Shown here: positions 1 through 9,704 of the stretch, piece by piece | How positions within the stretch are numbered: position 1 is the first letter of the stretch | Layout of the letters: every line of letters starts with the position of its first letter | Assembly: GCA_963781105.1 (NCBI GenBank) | Contig: CAWAED010000002.1 | Coordinates: 124,001 to 188,000 of the forward strand | DNA: 64,000 nt | Reading direction: 5' to 3' | From: Palsa-295 sp963781105 | GTDB taxonomy: Bacteria > Acidobacteriota > Terriglobia > Acidiferrales > UBA7541 | Notes under the pieces: model-generated | The model's input: only the letters and a program-made list of their open reading frames with translations | Told to the model about the DNA's origin: nothing | Database searches by the model: none | Program-made: the position numbers and the translations under genes

Positions 1-1
1 G

Positions 2-1165
2 GGCGACTCGAGCTTTGCCACCAGCCAGTCCACACCGTACAGTTATACCGTCACGCAGGCGGATGCCTTGTTGCAGGACTTCTTCCCGGTTGGGACTGCG
101 GTGGCCAACGCTCCTCTAAAGCTCGGCGCGCAAATAGGACTTACGAACAACGGTTTTGCCCCCTTCGGCGGCACGGTCACAATCACAGATATCACCGGCC
201 CAACGCCGGTCACCTTAGGTTCGGGGCCTTTGGACGGAAGTGCGAACGGCTGTTCGTGCGTTTTCGTGCAAACGACCTTCGCGACTGCGGGCCACCGCCT
301 TCTCCGCCTAAGTTATGCCGGCGACGCCAACGTGAAAGGGCTAGTGGCAACGCCGTTCGTAGACATCGCCGCAAACGCTCCGTCCTCTACCACTCTCACC
401 GCCGATATAGCCAATGCTCCAGTGGGTGCCGCTGTGACATTGACTGCGATGGTCGACAACTCGGATGTCCGACTGCACCCAGCCACCGGGACCGTCACCT
501 TTCTCGACGGCTCAACCGCGGTCGGCACGGGCGCATTGAACTCAACCGGCACCGCCACGTTGGTTCTCAAGACGCTCGCAGGGGGTCCTCATAACCTGAC
601 GGCAAGCTATCCGGGTGATTCTGTCCTCACCCCGTCGGTATCCGCTCCTATCACGGAGATGATCAGCGATTACGTCTTCCAAGCACTTCCCGCGACCTTG
701 ACCATTCAGGACGGGCAGACCGGAACCGCCTCGCTCAACATCATTCCATTGGGTGGATTCTCGCAGCCGGTTCAGGCTACTTGCGGAGCTTTACCCGCAA
801 ATGTCAGCTGCAGCTTTAGCCCGGCAACGGTGACGCCCGACGGAGTTCATCCGGCCACGATCATGCTTGCGATAAAAACCGGTGGCGCGCTCGCCAGCCG
901 CGTCGGAGACAGTCGGTTGTGGGCTGCCACTTCGACCTTCGGTCTGGCCGGTGTGCTGCTGCCGCTCGGATGGCGCAGACGTCGCCGGGTACAAAGCACG
1001 TTGGCTGTGCTCGGCCTCATCTTCGTGGGACTCTACGTGGGCGGCTGCTCCAGCGGCGGTTCGAGTCAACATAACGCGGCTACCGGCACTTTCACCCTCA
1101 ACGTCACAGCTACTGCCGGCGCGACGGGCAAATCCGTCTCGATGGTCGTCAACCTCATCAAGTAA
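2..1165 (+). CDS. Secreted Ig-like repeat protein, 3' end (5' partial)
   Basis: The frame is open to the left edge of the window, so this is the C-terminal part of a larger gene. Around window residues 60-200 it shows two bacterial Ig-like repeats of the type common in acidobacterial surface proteins (segments such as GTVTFLDGSTAVGTG and HNLTASYPGD). Near the end there is an unusual tail: a short hydrophobic stretch, a run of five arginines, a hydrophobic segment (LAVLGLIFVGLYVGGC) followed by a Ser/Gly-rich linker, and a last beta-rich strand. The tail may be a C-terminal membrane or sorting element. Function is probably adhesion or cell-surface structure; no catalytic motif is visible. Confidence 0.7.
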   Translation, partial: GDSSFATSQSTPYSYTVTQADALLQDFFPVGTAVANAPLKLGAQIGLTNNGFAPFGGTVTITDITGPTPVTLGSGPLDGSANGCSCVFVQTTFATAGHRLLRLSYAGDANVKGLVATPFVDIAANAPSSTTLTADIANAPVGAAVTLTAMVDNSDVRLHPATGTVTFLDGSTAVGTGALNSTGTATLVLKTLAGGPHNLTASYPGDSVLTPSVSAPITEMISDYVFQALPATLTIQDGQTGTASLNIIPLGGFSQPVQATCGALPANVSCSFSPATVTPDGVHPATIMLAIKTGGALASRVGDSRLWAATSTFGLAGVLLPLGWRRRRRVQSTLAVLGLIFVGLYVGGCSSGGSSQHNAATGTFTLNVTATAGATGKSVSMVVNLIK

Positions 1166-1185
1166 GCCCAGCCCTCGGGGGTGCC

Positions 1186-1698
1186 GTGTCGCCGCGGCGC
1201 CTCCGATTTTTTCCCCTGCTTGTTATCCCAACTTCTTATCTTGCCAGCACAGAGATGGTAACGGAAAGCTCGGCCTTGGTGTGGGATCGCACCACAATCC
1301 GACGCCTTGTCGAACATTATCCCAGGTTGCTGGAAAATATGCTGCTGACTGCGTCAGACTACGTAACCTGGCATCTCATGTCCCACATTGGAATAGCATC
1401 CTACACCGCTCGACAGCGGCTAGCTGAAGTTCTCATTACGCTTGCCCGCACTGTGGGCCAGAAAACCACCGACGGTGTCACACTGGATATCACTAATCAG
1501 GAGTTGGCAGATGCCGCGAACATTACGGTTTTCACCGCGAGCCGCCTCATTAGCGAATGGCAACGCGCCCGCGCCCTGGTGAAGCATCGCGGCAAGATCC
1601 TGCTCCAGTCACCTGATTGGCTGTTATCCGTCCTTTATAAGCACGCTCCGTTTCCATCCTCCCGTCCCTCCACGGTTCCATTCTGTAGTTGCGCTTGA
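1186..1698 (+). pseudogene. Crp/Fnr-family regulator, N-terminally truncated
   Basis: Only the C-terminal half of a Crp/Fnr regulator is present. Visible parts are the end of the cNMP-type beta-roll (ESSALVWDRTTIRRL), the dimerisation helix (residues about 40-75) and the winged helix-turn-helix (TNQELADAANITVFTASRLI, then KHRGKILLQSPDWL). Full-length family members have about 220-240 residues and carry most of the sensor domain before this point. Here the frame opens with a GTG just after the preceding gene and lacks that domain. It is most likely a deletion remnant; a DNA-binding-only protein is a weaker alternative. Confidence 0.55.
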
Positions 1699-2063
1699 GC
1701 AAGTTCAGGGTTGGATTGCTCAGAAGCAACGACGGAATCAACCCCACATGGCATGCTTTTATGGAAACAATTAGTTGAGGACCACGTGAGCGGAGCTTGC
1801 TATCTTGTCTGTATTCTTATCTGTAAGACTGGTATGAAAACTGCTGGGACATTCGAGACGTCTCAGACCTCTCTCTTTCCTATCGGGGGCAGTTTGACGC
1901 TGCGGGGATGTGGGGTTAGCAGCCAAAACTGGCGTATTTTCTGTTTTGCAGATGACGAACGGGCCTGCATTACTTCAGAACATCGCGTTCAAATTGACGT
2001 GTTCACAACGTAGCGTTTGGAAGTCAACGGTCGATTCGTGCGAGGAGATTGAAAGGAGACTAG
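1699..2063. other. Intergenic region, no gene recognised
   Basis: This 365-nt stretch has only short open frames without recognisable domains or coding character. Its last bases contain the Shine-Dalgarno sequence (GGAG) of the regulator that starts at 2064. I see no clear terminator or operator. Confidence 0.5.
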
Positions 2064-3092
2064 ATGCCTGCCCGTTCAATCCGGGTTCTTATCGTAGAGG
2101 ATTTCGAACCGTTTCAGCGTTTGGTCGCGTCGATACTTCAGAAACAGCCAGAATTGCAGATCATCTGCAAAGTCTCGGACGGATTAGAAGCAGTTCAGAA
2201 AGCGGAAGAACTGCAACCGGACTTAATTTTGCTCGACATCGGGCTTCCATCGCTAAATGGAATCGAAGCCGCTCGACAAATCCGCAAGCTCTCCCCTAAG
2301 TCCAAGATACTTTTTGTCAGCCAAGAATCTTCTGTCGAGACGGTGCAGGGAGCCCTTGGCACGGAGGCCCAGGGATATGTCCTCAAGAGTGATGCCAGAA
2401 GAGAGCTACTGGAGGGCGTGAACGCCGTTCTTCGGGGTGAGCAGTTCGTCGGTGGCAGATTTGCGGGCCACGATTTCAGCGGGGCTTCGGACGCTGGAGC
2501 GTCCCTCAGCGCCCGAAGCAATGCCGTTGTGGGACCGCTTCGACAAGACATCAAGATCACCCACCACGAGGTAGGCTTTTATTCTGATGATCAAAGGCTT
2601 TTAGAAGACCTTACGCAGTTCGTCGGGGCCGCTCTCAGAACCGGGAACGCAGCTATCGTTGTCTCTACCGAGTCACACCGGGACAGTCTTCTTCCACGAT
2701 TGCAGGCATACGGCTTGGATGTCGGTGCTGCGATTGAGAAGGGCAGATATATCGCGTTGGATGCGGCTGACGCGCTCTCGACATTCATGATCAACGGGAT
2801 GCCTGATCCGCCTCGATTTATGAAGGTCTTGGGTGATCTGGTTGCGACAGCGGCAAAGGCCGGGAAGGGAGAACAAGCCCGCGTGGCAGTTTTCGGAGAA
2901 ATGTGCCATCTCCTATGGGCACAACGTAACGCAGAGGCGGCGATTCAAGTCGAAAAACTCGGCAACCTGCTAGTCAAGACATACGAAGTAGACATCCTGT
3001 GCGGCTATTTGCTGAGTAGCGTTCAGGGCGGGATGGACAGCCGCGTCTTCGAACGAATCTGCGCGGAGCACTCAGCCGTTTATTCCCAATGA
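2064..3092 (+). CDS. Response regulator: receiver domain fused to MEDS domain
   Basis: Residues about 5-120 are a CheY-like receiver with the phospho-acceptor in LILLDIGLPSLNG and the conserved switch Ser and Lys (FVSQES; YVLKSD). Residues about 165-320 match the MEDS domain, a sensory domain first named in DcmR and in methanogen/methylotroph regulators; it starts at HHEVGFYSDDQ. There is no DNA-binding domain, so output is probably through protein contacts. The start is supported by GGAG eight bases upstream. The histidine kinase at 7286 is a possible partner, though a TonB receptor gene lies between them on the other strand. Confidence 0.8.
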   Translation: MPARSIRVLIVEDFEPFQRLVASILQKQPELQIICKVSDGLEAVQKAEELQPDLILLDIGLPSLNGIEAARQIRKLSPKSKILFVSQESSVETVQGALGTEAQGYVLKSDARRELLEGVNAVLRGEQFVGGRFAGHDFSGASDAGASLSARSNAVVGPLRQDIKITHHEVGFYSDDQRLLEDLTQFVGAALRTGNAAIVVSTESHRDSLLPRLQAYGLDVGAAIEKGRYIALDAADALSTFMINGMPDPPRFMKVLGDLVATAAKAGKGEQARVAVFGEMCHLLWAQRNAEAAIQVEKLGNLLVKTYEVDILCGYLLSSVQGGMDSRVFERICAEHSAVYSQ

Positions 3093-3232
3093 ACGGGACC
3101 GCACACAGATTCCAGAGTGCCTGATAAACGCGCCGTTATCGAACACTTGAATTTCAAATCGACAATTTTCCCGCTGACCTGCATGTAGGTATTACGAAAA
3201 TGACCCAACCGAAACGCATCCCAAGGTGCATC

Positions 3233-3510
3233 CTATTGGTATTCGTTCGGGATGATCTCCTTCAAGCCGTCGCCAAACGGAATGTAAGGAACGTTGGGGT
3301 GCCTTTTCAGTTCCTCGAAGAACTTGATGATCACTGGATTGAGGCAGATTCCCGCCCACCCCCTTGGTCGGGCCCACTATAACGGCCTGGAGAAGCCTGG
3401 TTTCAACCCGTGGGCGCCGCGCCGTTGAAATCCATATCGTATTGCTCACCGGGATCCCAAAGCAGATCGTAAACGGCAGGAACTCGCGGCGGCCTGTCTG
3501 GGACCTAGCC
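3233..3510 (-). pseudogene. Sulfatase C-terminal remnant, frameshifted
   Basis: On the minus strand, two frames together spell a typical arylsulfatase tail: PPRVPAVYDLLWDPGEQYDM, FNGAAPTG, then after a frame change FEELKRHPNVPYIPFGDGLK, ending in a TAG at 3233. In sulfatases this region follows the catalytic domain and reads WDPxExYD, FNGA, SPGR, PN. Here it is broken by a stop and at least one frameshift, and no catalytic CxPSR region is present in the neighbourhood. It is a decayed fragment. Assignment is by motif memory, not by a search. Confidence 0.55.
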
Positions 3511-3560
3511 AGGCATTCTTGGCAGCAAGCATTTATTCCGTACTGATGTTCAGCAAGTCA

Positions 3561-6500
3561 TCAGAATGCAAGCCTTAATGCAAGTTGGATGACACGAGGA
3601 TTTACGGCCGTGCTGCTAATGAGCCCAAACGTAGGAGAAGTGAAGTTGGTGTCAGGGTTAGCAAACTGCGGATGGTTCAGTGCGTTATACAATTCTGTAC
3701 GGAATTGCAGGCTGGTTCCCTCGCTCGGCCATTTGATTGGTATATTTTTTGACAAGGAAAGATCCAAGTTCGCCTGTCCCGGACCGCTTACGATTCCTGT
3801 TGCACTGTTTCCAAAGGCAGTCCCGATGCCGTCCGCGCCGATCACAGGCGGAGTCGCGAAACACGAGACGTTGAAATAGTTGTTCAGCTTGGATGCGGTA
3901 GACCCACTTGTCACTAGTTGATTCTTTGTGCAGTTACCCGTGAGTTCTGCCCGATCCTCACTGATTCCGAAGACGTTATTGGCATTAGTGTCTGCGATCG
4001 TCAGTGCACTTCCGGACTGAATCGTAACTATCGCCGCCAACTCCCAACCTCCTAGGAATTCACGCTGAAGGCCAGTGGGTGGGCTTGGAATCTCCCAAGT
4101 TTCACTAAATATGAACCGGTGGGTGCGGTCGAAGCTTGTTCTTCCCCATCGCTGGTTGGGAGAATCCTGGTCTCCTAAGGTTAGTGCATTCCCGGACGAC
4201 GTTGAGTTAATGTCGGCACCATCAGTGTCCAGCGTCTTTGAGAATGTATAGGAAGCGAGAAGTTGCAAGCCGTGGCTTAATCGCTTCGTCAAACTCACTT
4301 CAAGCCCGTTGTACCAGGAACTGCCCTCAGATTCCATCACAACAAGGGAGTCTGGAGGCACCCCGAGAACCGGAACTCGCAAAGGAATATTTGCAACGGT
4401 ATCCGTAGTAACTCCCCTTATTGGATTGCTAGCAGAGGCTGATAGGGCTTGATTGAGCGAACGCTGACGTACCAAGTGTAGTCCACGCGTGCCTACATAA
4501 CCGACTTCCAACAACCAACCTTTATGGAGTTCAGTCTGAAGGTTTAGTGAATACTGCTGAACCATGGTGGGCCGAAATCCGGGAGAGACAGTGTAAATCG
4601 TTGTAGAGGTGGAAGGTGAATAGGCGGGGAACATGGGGAAAGACTCCGCAGTAGGAAACGGCTGCGCGAAGGGCGATTGGAAAGTGGCATCTGCGTTTGC
4701 CTGACCGCTGATTAGCCGGAACTCAGAATACGGAGCGCCGAATACGTTTTGATAAAACGCTTGGCCGGTTGGCCGAGAGTAATAGATACCGTAACCTCCC
4801 CTGAGCACCAACGCACTTGCCCTGGGCAGAAACTGCCAAGCAAACCCGATTCTTGGAGCTATCGTATTTTGTCCCTTGCCATAGTTCCCAAACTCATTAT
4901 TTACCTGGATGACGCCCGGGGGGATCGCATCAGGGAAGTTAGAGGCCACAATGTAACCCGCAACGCTGCCGCCCGGCGGCGGGTTTGGATCTACCTTGCT
5001 AATATCAAAGCTGGAGTTCCTGTCCAGCTTGTCTCCGAACTGGCCGAGGCGCTCATATCGCACGCCAATATTGAGCGTTAAAGACTTGCCGACTCTGTAG
5101 TCATCCTGTGCGAATCCCGTACCCTCCCACGCCCGGTAAGCTCGATATGTCAGCCCGAAGTCATCAAACGACGCAAAAACATTGCTGAATTTCGTACCGT
5201 TGCTCGCCGCGTTCAGTCCAAGCAGAAAATCCGGCCAACTGAGAAACTGCACGAATGACCCTAGTCCTACTATGTTGATGTTGTCTTGAAATCTGGTTAT
5301 CGATCCACCCAGTCGAAGGGTGTGAGCTCCATGGACAAAACTGAGATCGTCACCAAAGACAAAACTGTTTTGAGTTATCGTGCGTGGGAACCCCGAAGCG
5401 AAGCTGACGGAACCGGCTATATCCAAGCTTGGAAGCTCGTTGTTGAAGTTCATCTCTCCTTCGGCAACCCCAACGTCTGACCACCTGAACGGGGCCTGGG
5501 CTTCCGTGCTGGTTCTCGTGCGGACGTAGCCGAACTGCGCTTCGTTGAGCCAGCCGTTCCGAAAAGTGTAGGTATCGGCGATGGAGAGGACTCTGAAGCC
5601 AGAATCGCTCGGACTCGGAAATCCAGGTATGTTACCCGCCGGGTTGAGCCCATTCCCAGGAAATGTGACCGTCTGATCATCATTAGCAAGAAAGAAGCGG
5701 ACGGCGATTTTGCTGTTAGAGCCTATAAGGTAATCCACGTTCGTCAAAAACTGATTTTCGCCGAAATGACAGGGTTCCGTAAAAACTGAAAAACCCTGCT
5801 GGGCGAATGACTTTGTTGTATCCACGGTTTGTGGAGTTGGAATCAAGAAAGTTCCGTCGGGAAGCTTGAGATTTAAGAGGGCCAGCGCAGCGGGGCTGAT
5901 ATTGGAACCATCAGCCTTGACGGCAACTCCTCCCAACGCACCTGCCATGCCGCCAAACATTCTGCCGAGCGCCGCGGGAGATCTGTCGTTGGTTAGGGGC
6001 GGCTGACTTAAGCTTGCGCTACAAGCAATCCTCGACTGACCAGCAGCGACGCCGTTAACCTGGCGCGTTCCCTGATACGAACCAAAGAAGAGTAATCTCT
6101 CCTTCTTTATCGGCCCAGCAAACACAAACCCAAACTGGTTGTCCTTGAGGGCAGGGCGCGGTTGGTCCGTTAGGTTTAGGAAGAAATCGTTTGCGTTGAG
6201 AACCTCGTTCCGAAAAAACTCAAAGACAGTACCGTGGAAATCGTTCTCGCCCGCTTTTGTGATCAAGCTGACGTTGGCACCGGCATAACGTCCGTAACCG
6301 GCATCGTAGAGCCCCGTCTGCACCTTGAACTCCTGAATGCTGTCAGGGTTAGGTATAGGAATTCCGCCACTCCCCCCCGCACTTCCCTGTACATCGCTAA
6401 CACTTATCCCATCTATCAGAAAGTTGTTGTCATAGGAGCGAGTCCCGTGCACGAAGATCCCGTCATTGGATTTGGCAATCTGGGACAGCGCCGTCCCTCC

Positions 6501-7052
6501 AAGCCCAAGCTCACCGGCGTTGTACACTCCGACAGCTACGCCAGGGGAAAGCCCGGTTATTTGTGCGAAGTTTCTTGTAACCAGGGGTAGCTCGCTGACT
6601 GAGCTTTCATTAACCACTCTTCCTAGGGCAGCGTTATCGGTTTGAACCATTAGCGGCTCGGAGGAAACCATAACACGCTCGAAATGAGATGCGAGTTGCA
6701 GGCGCAGTTCAAGTCTAAGGGTCTCGGTGAGAGCTATGTTCACTTGCGCGAGACTCAGAGAAGCGAAATCAGTCTTGCTTGCCTGTAGTTGATACGTGCC
6801 AGGAGGTAAGAGAAGAAAACTAAACCTTCCGTGTTCATCGGAAATTGCAGATTCGGTATGGCCGTTTCCCCGATTGCTGAGGCGTAAGAGCACGCCAGGC
6901 AGCTCGGCACCGGATGGGTCCAGCGCCACGCCGGCCAGTGCACTGGTGGAGGCTGTTTGACCATGCAAAGCAGTGCAAAGCAGCATGGCTATTAGACCTG
7001 CCCATAAAATGTTGCGCGGCCGACGGCCCTTGATTTGTGAACCGTGATTCAT
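3561..7052 (-). CDS. TonB-dependent receptor, Oar-like, with carboxypeptidase regulatory domain
   Basis: This 1163-residue outer-membrane protein starts with a signal peptide (ILWAGLIAMLLCTALHGQ). Next comes a carboxypeptidase-regulatory-like beta-sandwich (about 35-115, SALAGVALDPSGAELPGV) and a TonB plug (about 120-270), then a long beta-barrel that ends in the aromatic outer-membrane signature (LALRLAF). This architecture is the abundant Oar-type receptor of Acidobacteria, used for uptake of oligosaccharides, peptides or other large substrates; the substrate cannot be read from sequence. The gene is alone on its strand between a decayed sulfatase and a divergent sensor kinase. A link to sulfated glycans through the former sulfatase is speculative. 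Confidence 0.88.
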   Translation of the reverse strand: MNHGSQIKGRRPRNILWAGLIAMLLCTALHGQTASTSALAGVALDPSGAELPGVLLRLSNRGNGHTESAISDEHGRFSFLLLPPGTYQLQASKTDFASLSLAQVNIALTETLRLELRLQLASHFERVMVSSEPLMVQTDNAALGRVVNESSVSELPLVTRNFAQITGLSPGVAVGVYNAGELGLGGTALSQIAKSNDGIFVHGTRSYDNNFLIDGISVSDVQGSAGGSGGIPIPNPDSIQEFKVQTGLYDAGYGRYAGANVSLITKAGENDFHGTVFEFFRNEVLNANDFFLNLTDQPRPALKDNQFGFVFAGPIKKERLLFFGSYQGTRQVNGVAAGQSRIACSASLSQPPLTNDRSPAALGRMFGGMAGALGGVAVKADGSNISPAALALLNLKLPDGTFLIPTPQTVDTTKSFAQQGFSVFTEPCHFGENQFLTNVDYLIGSNSKIAVRFFLANDDQTVTFPGNGLNPAGNIPGFPSPSDSGFRVLSIADTYTFRNGWLNEAQFGYVRTRTSTEAQAPFRWSDVGVAEGEMNFNNELPSLDIAGSVSFASGFPRTITQNSFVFGDDLSFVHGAHTLRLGGSITRFQDNINIVGLGSFVQFLSWPDFLLGLNAASNGTKFSNVFASFDDFGLTYRAYRAWEGTGFAQDDYRVGKSLTLNIGVRYERLGQFGDKLDRNSSFDISKVDPNPPPGGSVAGYIVASNFPDAIPPGVIQVNNEFGNYGKGQNTIAPRIGFAWQFLPRASALVLRGGYGIYYSRPTGQAFYQNVFGAPYSEFRLISGQANADATFQSPFAQPFPTAESFPMFPAYSPSTSTTIYTVSPGFRPTMVQQYSLNLQTELHKGWLLEVGYVGTRGLHLVRQRSLNQALSASASNPIRGVTTDTVANIPLRVPVLGVPPDSLVVMESEGSSWYNGLEVSLTKRLSHGLQLLASYTFSKTLDTDGADINSTSSGNALTLGDQDSPNQRWGRTSFDRTHRFIFSETWEIPSPPTGLQREFLGGWELAAIVTIQSGSALTIADTNANNVFGISEDRAELTGNCTKNQLVTSGSTASKLNNYFNVSCFATPPVIGADGIGTAFGNSATGIVSGPGQANLDLSLSKNIPIKWPSEGTSLQFRTELYNALNHPQFANPDTNFTSPTFGLISSTAVNPRVIQLALRLAF

Positions 7053-7285
7053 CAGGAGCCCGAGATAACTGCCCGGCAGACAACTACTCCCGACTCTTGC
7101 CGGTTGGACGACAGACTGATCCTATTGGACCGTGGGGGATGTTAGCCTAGGCTCGCTGTTGTCGCCAAATGTTATATTCGGGGTTACGAGACGGGTTGGC
7201 CGAATGAATGTACTCGAAACACGCGGATTGGCGGCGACATTCTTCTAGTGTGTTAGGCTAGCTTCGTTGGGGCCAACGAGGTTCA

Positions 7286-9190
7286 TTGCGCCAGGTTCAA
7301 TCGGAGGACTGCTTGGCTTGCGAATTTAGGCTTCGCAGTTGGTGCAATTCTATCCATGGTCCTCAAAAAGGAGCAAGGTTTGCCTTGCTTCTAGTTGCCG
7401 TTTCCGGTTTTCTCTTTTTGCAATCGCTTATAGCGCAGCCGATAAGAACAGTCCGGCGCGTCCTCATTTTCAATGACTTTAGTTCTATTTCGTCTCCCGG
7501 GATTGAGATTTTAAATCAGGCCATTGCTGCTGGTCTAGCGACCTCTCAATACCAGATCGAACTCTACAATGAGAATCTTGACGCAACTTTATTTCCTGAT
7601 GAGGCCTCCCAGCACCAGTTTCGCGAATGGTACGTCCGCAAGTATAGCGACCGCAAACCAGATGTGATCATTACCGTCGGCCCCGCGTCTCTCAGGTTCA
7701 TGATCGAATCGCATGAAAGGTCATTTCCGAACGTTCCGGTCATCTTCTGTGGCACTACTGAGGAAATGTTAGACCACCTGAAGCCGGACTCTCACTTTAC
7801 AGGTGTTTGGGCGGTGGCACAGCCAGAAAAGACCCTGATCGCGGCGCTGCACTTGCAACCGGAAACCAAGCACGTAGTTGTCGTGGGCGGTTCAGGAGTC
7901 TTCGACCGGAGCCTTGAGGCCCTCACTAAGGAAAGTTTGCGCAAGTACGAGTCGCAGTTCGAGTTCACATACCTCACGGACCTGGACATGCCTGCGCTCC
8001 TTGAACGACTCAGGCGGTTGCCGAGCAAGACGATCGTCTATCATACGTCTATTATGGAGGATGCTGCGGGAGCGCACTTTATTGATGCAACCCAGGCCGT
8101 TCCTATGGTTGTCGGTGCCGCGAACGCACCTGTCTTTGTAGTGGATGACGTAGATGTCGGTAGAGGAACGGTGGGCGGCTATGTGGTGAGCTGGGCTGCA
8201 GACGGCCAGGTTGCAGCTAGATTGGCTGTGAGGATTCTCGATGGCCGGAAACCGCAGGAAATCCCCGTCCTAAAGAATGACAACGTCTATCTGTTCGATT
8301 GGCGAGCTCTACGTCGGTGGGGATTCAAGGAAAGCGACCTCCCTCCCGGCAGCACGCTGCTATTCAAGGAAATTTCACTGTGGGAACGTACCAAATGGAT
8401 CTGGATCAGTGGGCTGATCGTTATCCTCTGTCTATCGACACTTGCCGCCTACCTTCAATTCAGCCGAAAACAACTCAAGCAGGCGAGAGACGCTCAGTTA
8501 CAGCTTAGCGGTCTGTTGATCAATGCACAGGAAATGGAACAAAGACGGCTGGCGTCGGAACTCCACGACGATTTTAGCCAGCGTCTGGCGCTGCTCGCAC
8601 TAGGATTGGAAAACGCTTCGGAGGCGTTATCTGACTCATCGCAAGCTACGAAGCGACAAATGCACGAGCTTCTTAATTCGGCCAGCGAGCTTGGCGCCGA
8701 CCTACACACGGTATCCCATCGCCTGCATCCATCAATGCTTAATACCTTGGGACTTGCCGCGGGGCTGAGTGCTTTGTGTCAGGAGTTTAGCTCCGGGCAT
8801 CGCGTCGAAATCGTTTTTTCTTCCGAGGATATTCCGCGTGCTGTGCCCCCGAACGTGGCTCTGTGTTTATTCCGTATTGTCCAGGAAGGCCTTCAGAATA
8901 TAAGGAAATATAGTGGAGCTTCACAGGGCCACGTGAATTTGCGCAAGAAAGGGGACAGACTGTTTCTCTCCGTGAGTGACGAAGGGCGCGGATTTGATGC
9001 GAAGGCAATGAGGAATAGTGCGGGCTTGGGCATCCGAAGTATGGGAGAACGTGCACGCCTGGTGGGCGGGCAATTCGAGATTCATTCGGAACCCGGAAAG
9101 GGGACAAAGATCGATGTGTGTGTGCCGCTTCAGCCAGAAGATTTAACCGCTGCGGAGTTGAGTTATCCGTGGAAAACCGACGTTCAATGA
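7286..9190 (+). CDS. Sensor histidine kinase with ABC-type substrate-binding sensor (HisKA_3)
   Basis: An N-terminal hydrophobic segment (FALLLVAVSGFLFLQSLIA, about 32-50) precedes a periplasmic domain (about 55-345) resembling the ABC transporter substrate-binding family PF04392 (IIIGPASLRF-like segment VIITVGPASLRF and VPVIFCGTTEE). A transmembrane helix follows (WISGLIVILCLSTLAAYL), then a HisKA_3 dimerisation domain with the phospho-His in SELHDDFSQRL, and a HATPase domain with N and G boxes (GLQNIRKYS, DEGRGFD, GLGIRSMGERA). This is a NarL/LuxR-type two-component kinase that probably senses a small ligand. The start is uncertain: the frame opens with TTG and has no clear ribosome-binding site. 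No LuxR-type partner lies next to it. Confidence 0.82.
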   Translation: MRQVQSEDCLACEFRLRSWCNSIHGPQKGARFALLLVAVSGFLFLQSLIAQPIRTVRRVLIFNDFSSISSPGIEILNQAIAAGLATSQYQIELYNENLDATLFPDEASQHQFREWYVRKYSDRKPDVIITVGPASLRFMIESHERSFPNVPVIFCGTTEEMLDHLKPDSHFTGVWAVAQPEKTLIAALHLQPETKHVVVVGGSGVFDRSLEALTKESLRKYESQFEFTYLTDLDMPALLERLRRLPSKTIVYHTSIMEDAAGAHFIDATQAVPMVVGAANAPVFVVDDVDVGRGTVGGYVVSWAADGQVAARLAVRILDGRKPQEIPVLKNDNVYLFDWRALRRWGFKESDLPPGSTLLFKEISLWERTKWIWISGLIVILCLSTLAAYLQFSRKQLKQARDAQLQLSGLLINAQEMEQRRLASELHDDFSQRLALLALGLENASEALSDSSQATKRQMHELLNSASELGADLHTVSHRLHPSMLNTLGLAAGLSALCQEFSSGHRVEIVFSSEDIPRAVPPNVALCLFRIVQEGLQNIRKYSGASQGHVNLRKKGDRLFLSVSDEGRGFDAKAMRNSAGLGIRSMGERARLVGGQFEIHSEPGKGTKIDVCVPLQPEDLTAAELSYPWKTDVQ

Positions 9191-9222
9191 ACACGTCAAG
9201 TTCGCCGTCTCTCGAGGTAAAT

Positions 9223-9243
9223 GGGCCGCGAGCGGCCCCTTTT
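9223..9243 (+). terminator. Rho-independent terminator after the histidine kinase gene
   Basis: A GGGCCG stem with a CGAG loop and CGGCCC is followed by CTTTTC, about 33 nt after the kinase stop codon. Confidence 0.6.
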
Positions 9244-9377
9244 CGTGCGGGACTAGGTGTCGAGAGATCTTCTCATCGCCAGCTATCTCAAAATGGGACA
9301 CTTGCTCCCAGCTCATCAGGATCAATCCCTTAAGGGCAAACGGTTTGAGCGCGTTCGAAGAACTTCAAATCTTAAAG

Positions 9378-9470
9378 TTCGCAAATCGTACAACTCGGGG
9401 AGCGAACCTCCTTTTTTCTCAGCAAATCGAACAGTGCAAGAGCATTCGGTTGCTAGCCGAATGCTCGCCT
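9378..9470 (+). pseudogene. Decayed tRNA-Asn-like unit (outer left copy)
   Basis: The stretch starts with a degraded tRNA 3' end (CTCGGGGAGCGAA, compare CCCGGGGAGCCAA at the intact repeats). It continues with TTCTCAGC and the anticodon-arm-like CATTCGG...CCGAA. Its layout closely follows 13530-13590. The anticodon arm has become part of a perfect hairpin, GAGCATTCGG / CCGAATGCTC with a 7-nt loop (9440-9466). No functional tRNA can be folded from it. Confidence 0.5.
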
Positions 9471-9627
9471 GTCACGAAAATGTAACGGTAGTCGCGGCAA
9501 ATGGCGAGCAATTGCGAATAAAAGGTGAATCAAGAAGAGAAGTTGACTCATCGAGTTTCATCGCAACCTGCTGATTCCCCTCGGAAGACTCCCGCTCCGG
9601 CAAATCGTGATTAAAGTAACTAAGTGG

Positions 9628-9673
9628 CTGTTAACCGAAGGGTTGCTAGTTCGAATCTAGCCCGGGGAGCCAA
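9628..9673 (+). repeat. 46-bp direct repeat, tRNA-Asn(GUU) 3' half, attachment-site-like (left)
   Basis: This is identical over 46 bp to 13496-13541. It runs from the first base of the anticodon loop (CTGTTAA, anticodon GTT) through a complete T-arm (GCTAG-TTCGAAT-CTAGC) and acceptor 3' strand to GCCA. The sequence before it does not pair with it to complete a tRNA (the stem strand AGTGG is mismatched with CCGAA), so it is a 3' half, not a gene. Integrative elements usually leave such 3' tRNA halves at their ends. The distance to the second copy is 3868 bp. Confidence 0.8.
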
Positions 9674-9704
9674 TCCTTTCTTTTTCAATCATTTGCGTTT
9701 CTTC

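Noticed and set aside
1711..2299. Short plus-strand frames before and over the REC-MEDS gene
   Set aside because: No domain, poor codon character, and the second overlaps the receiver domain out of frame.
9628..9673. A functional tRNA-Asn gene
   Set aside because: Only the part from the anticodon loop to the 3' end is present; the D-arm and acceptor 5' strand are missing at both exact copies.
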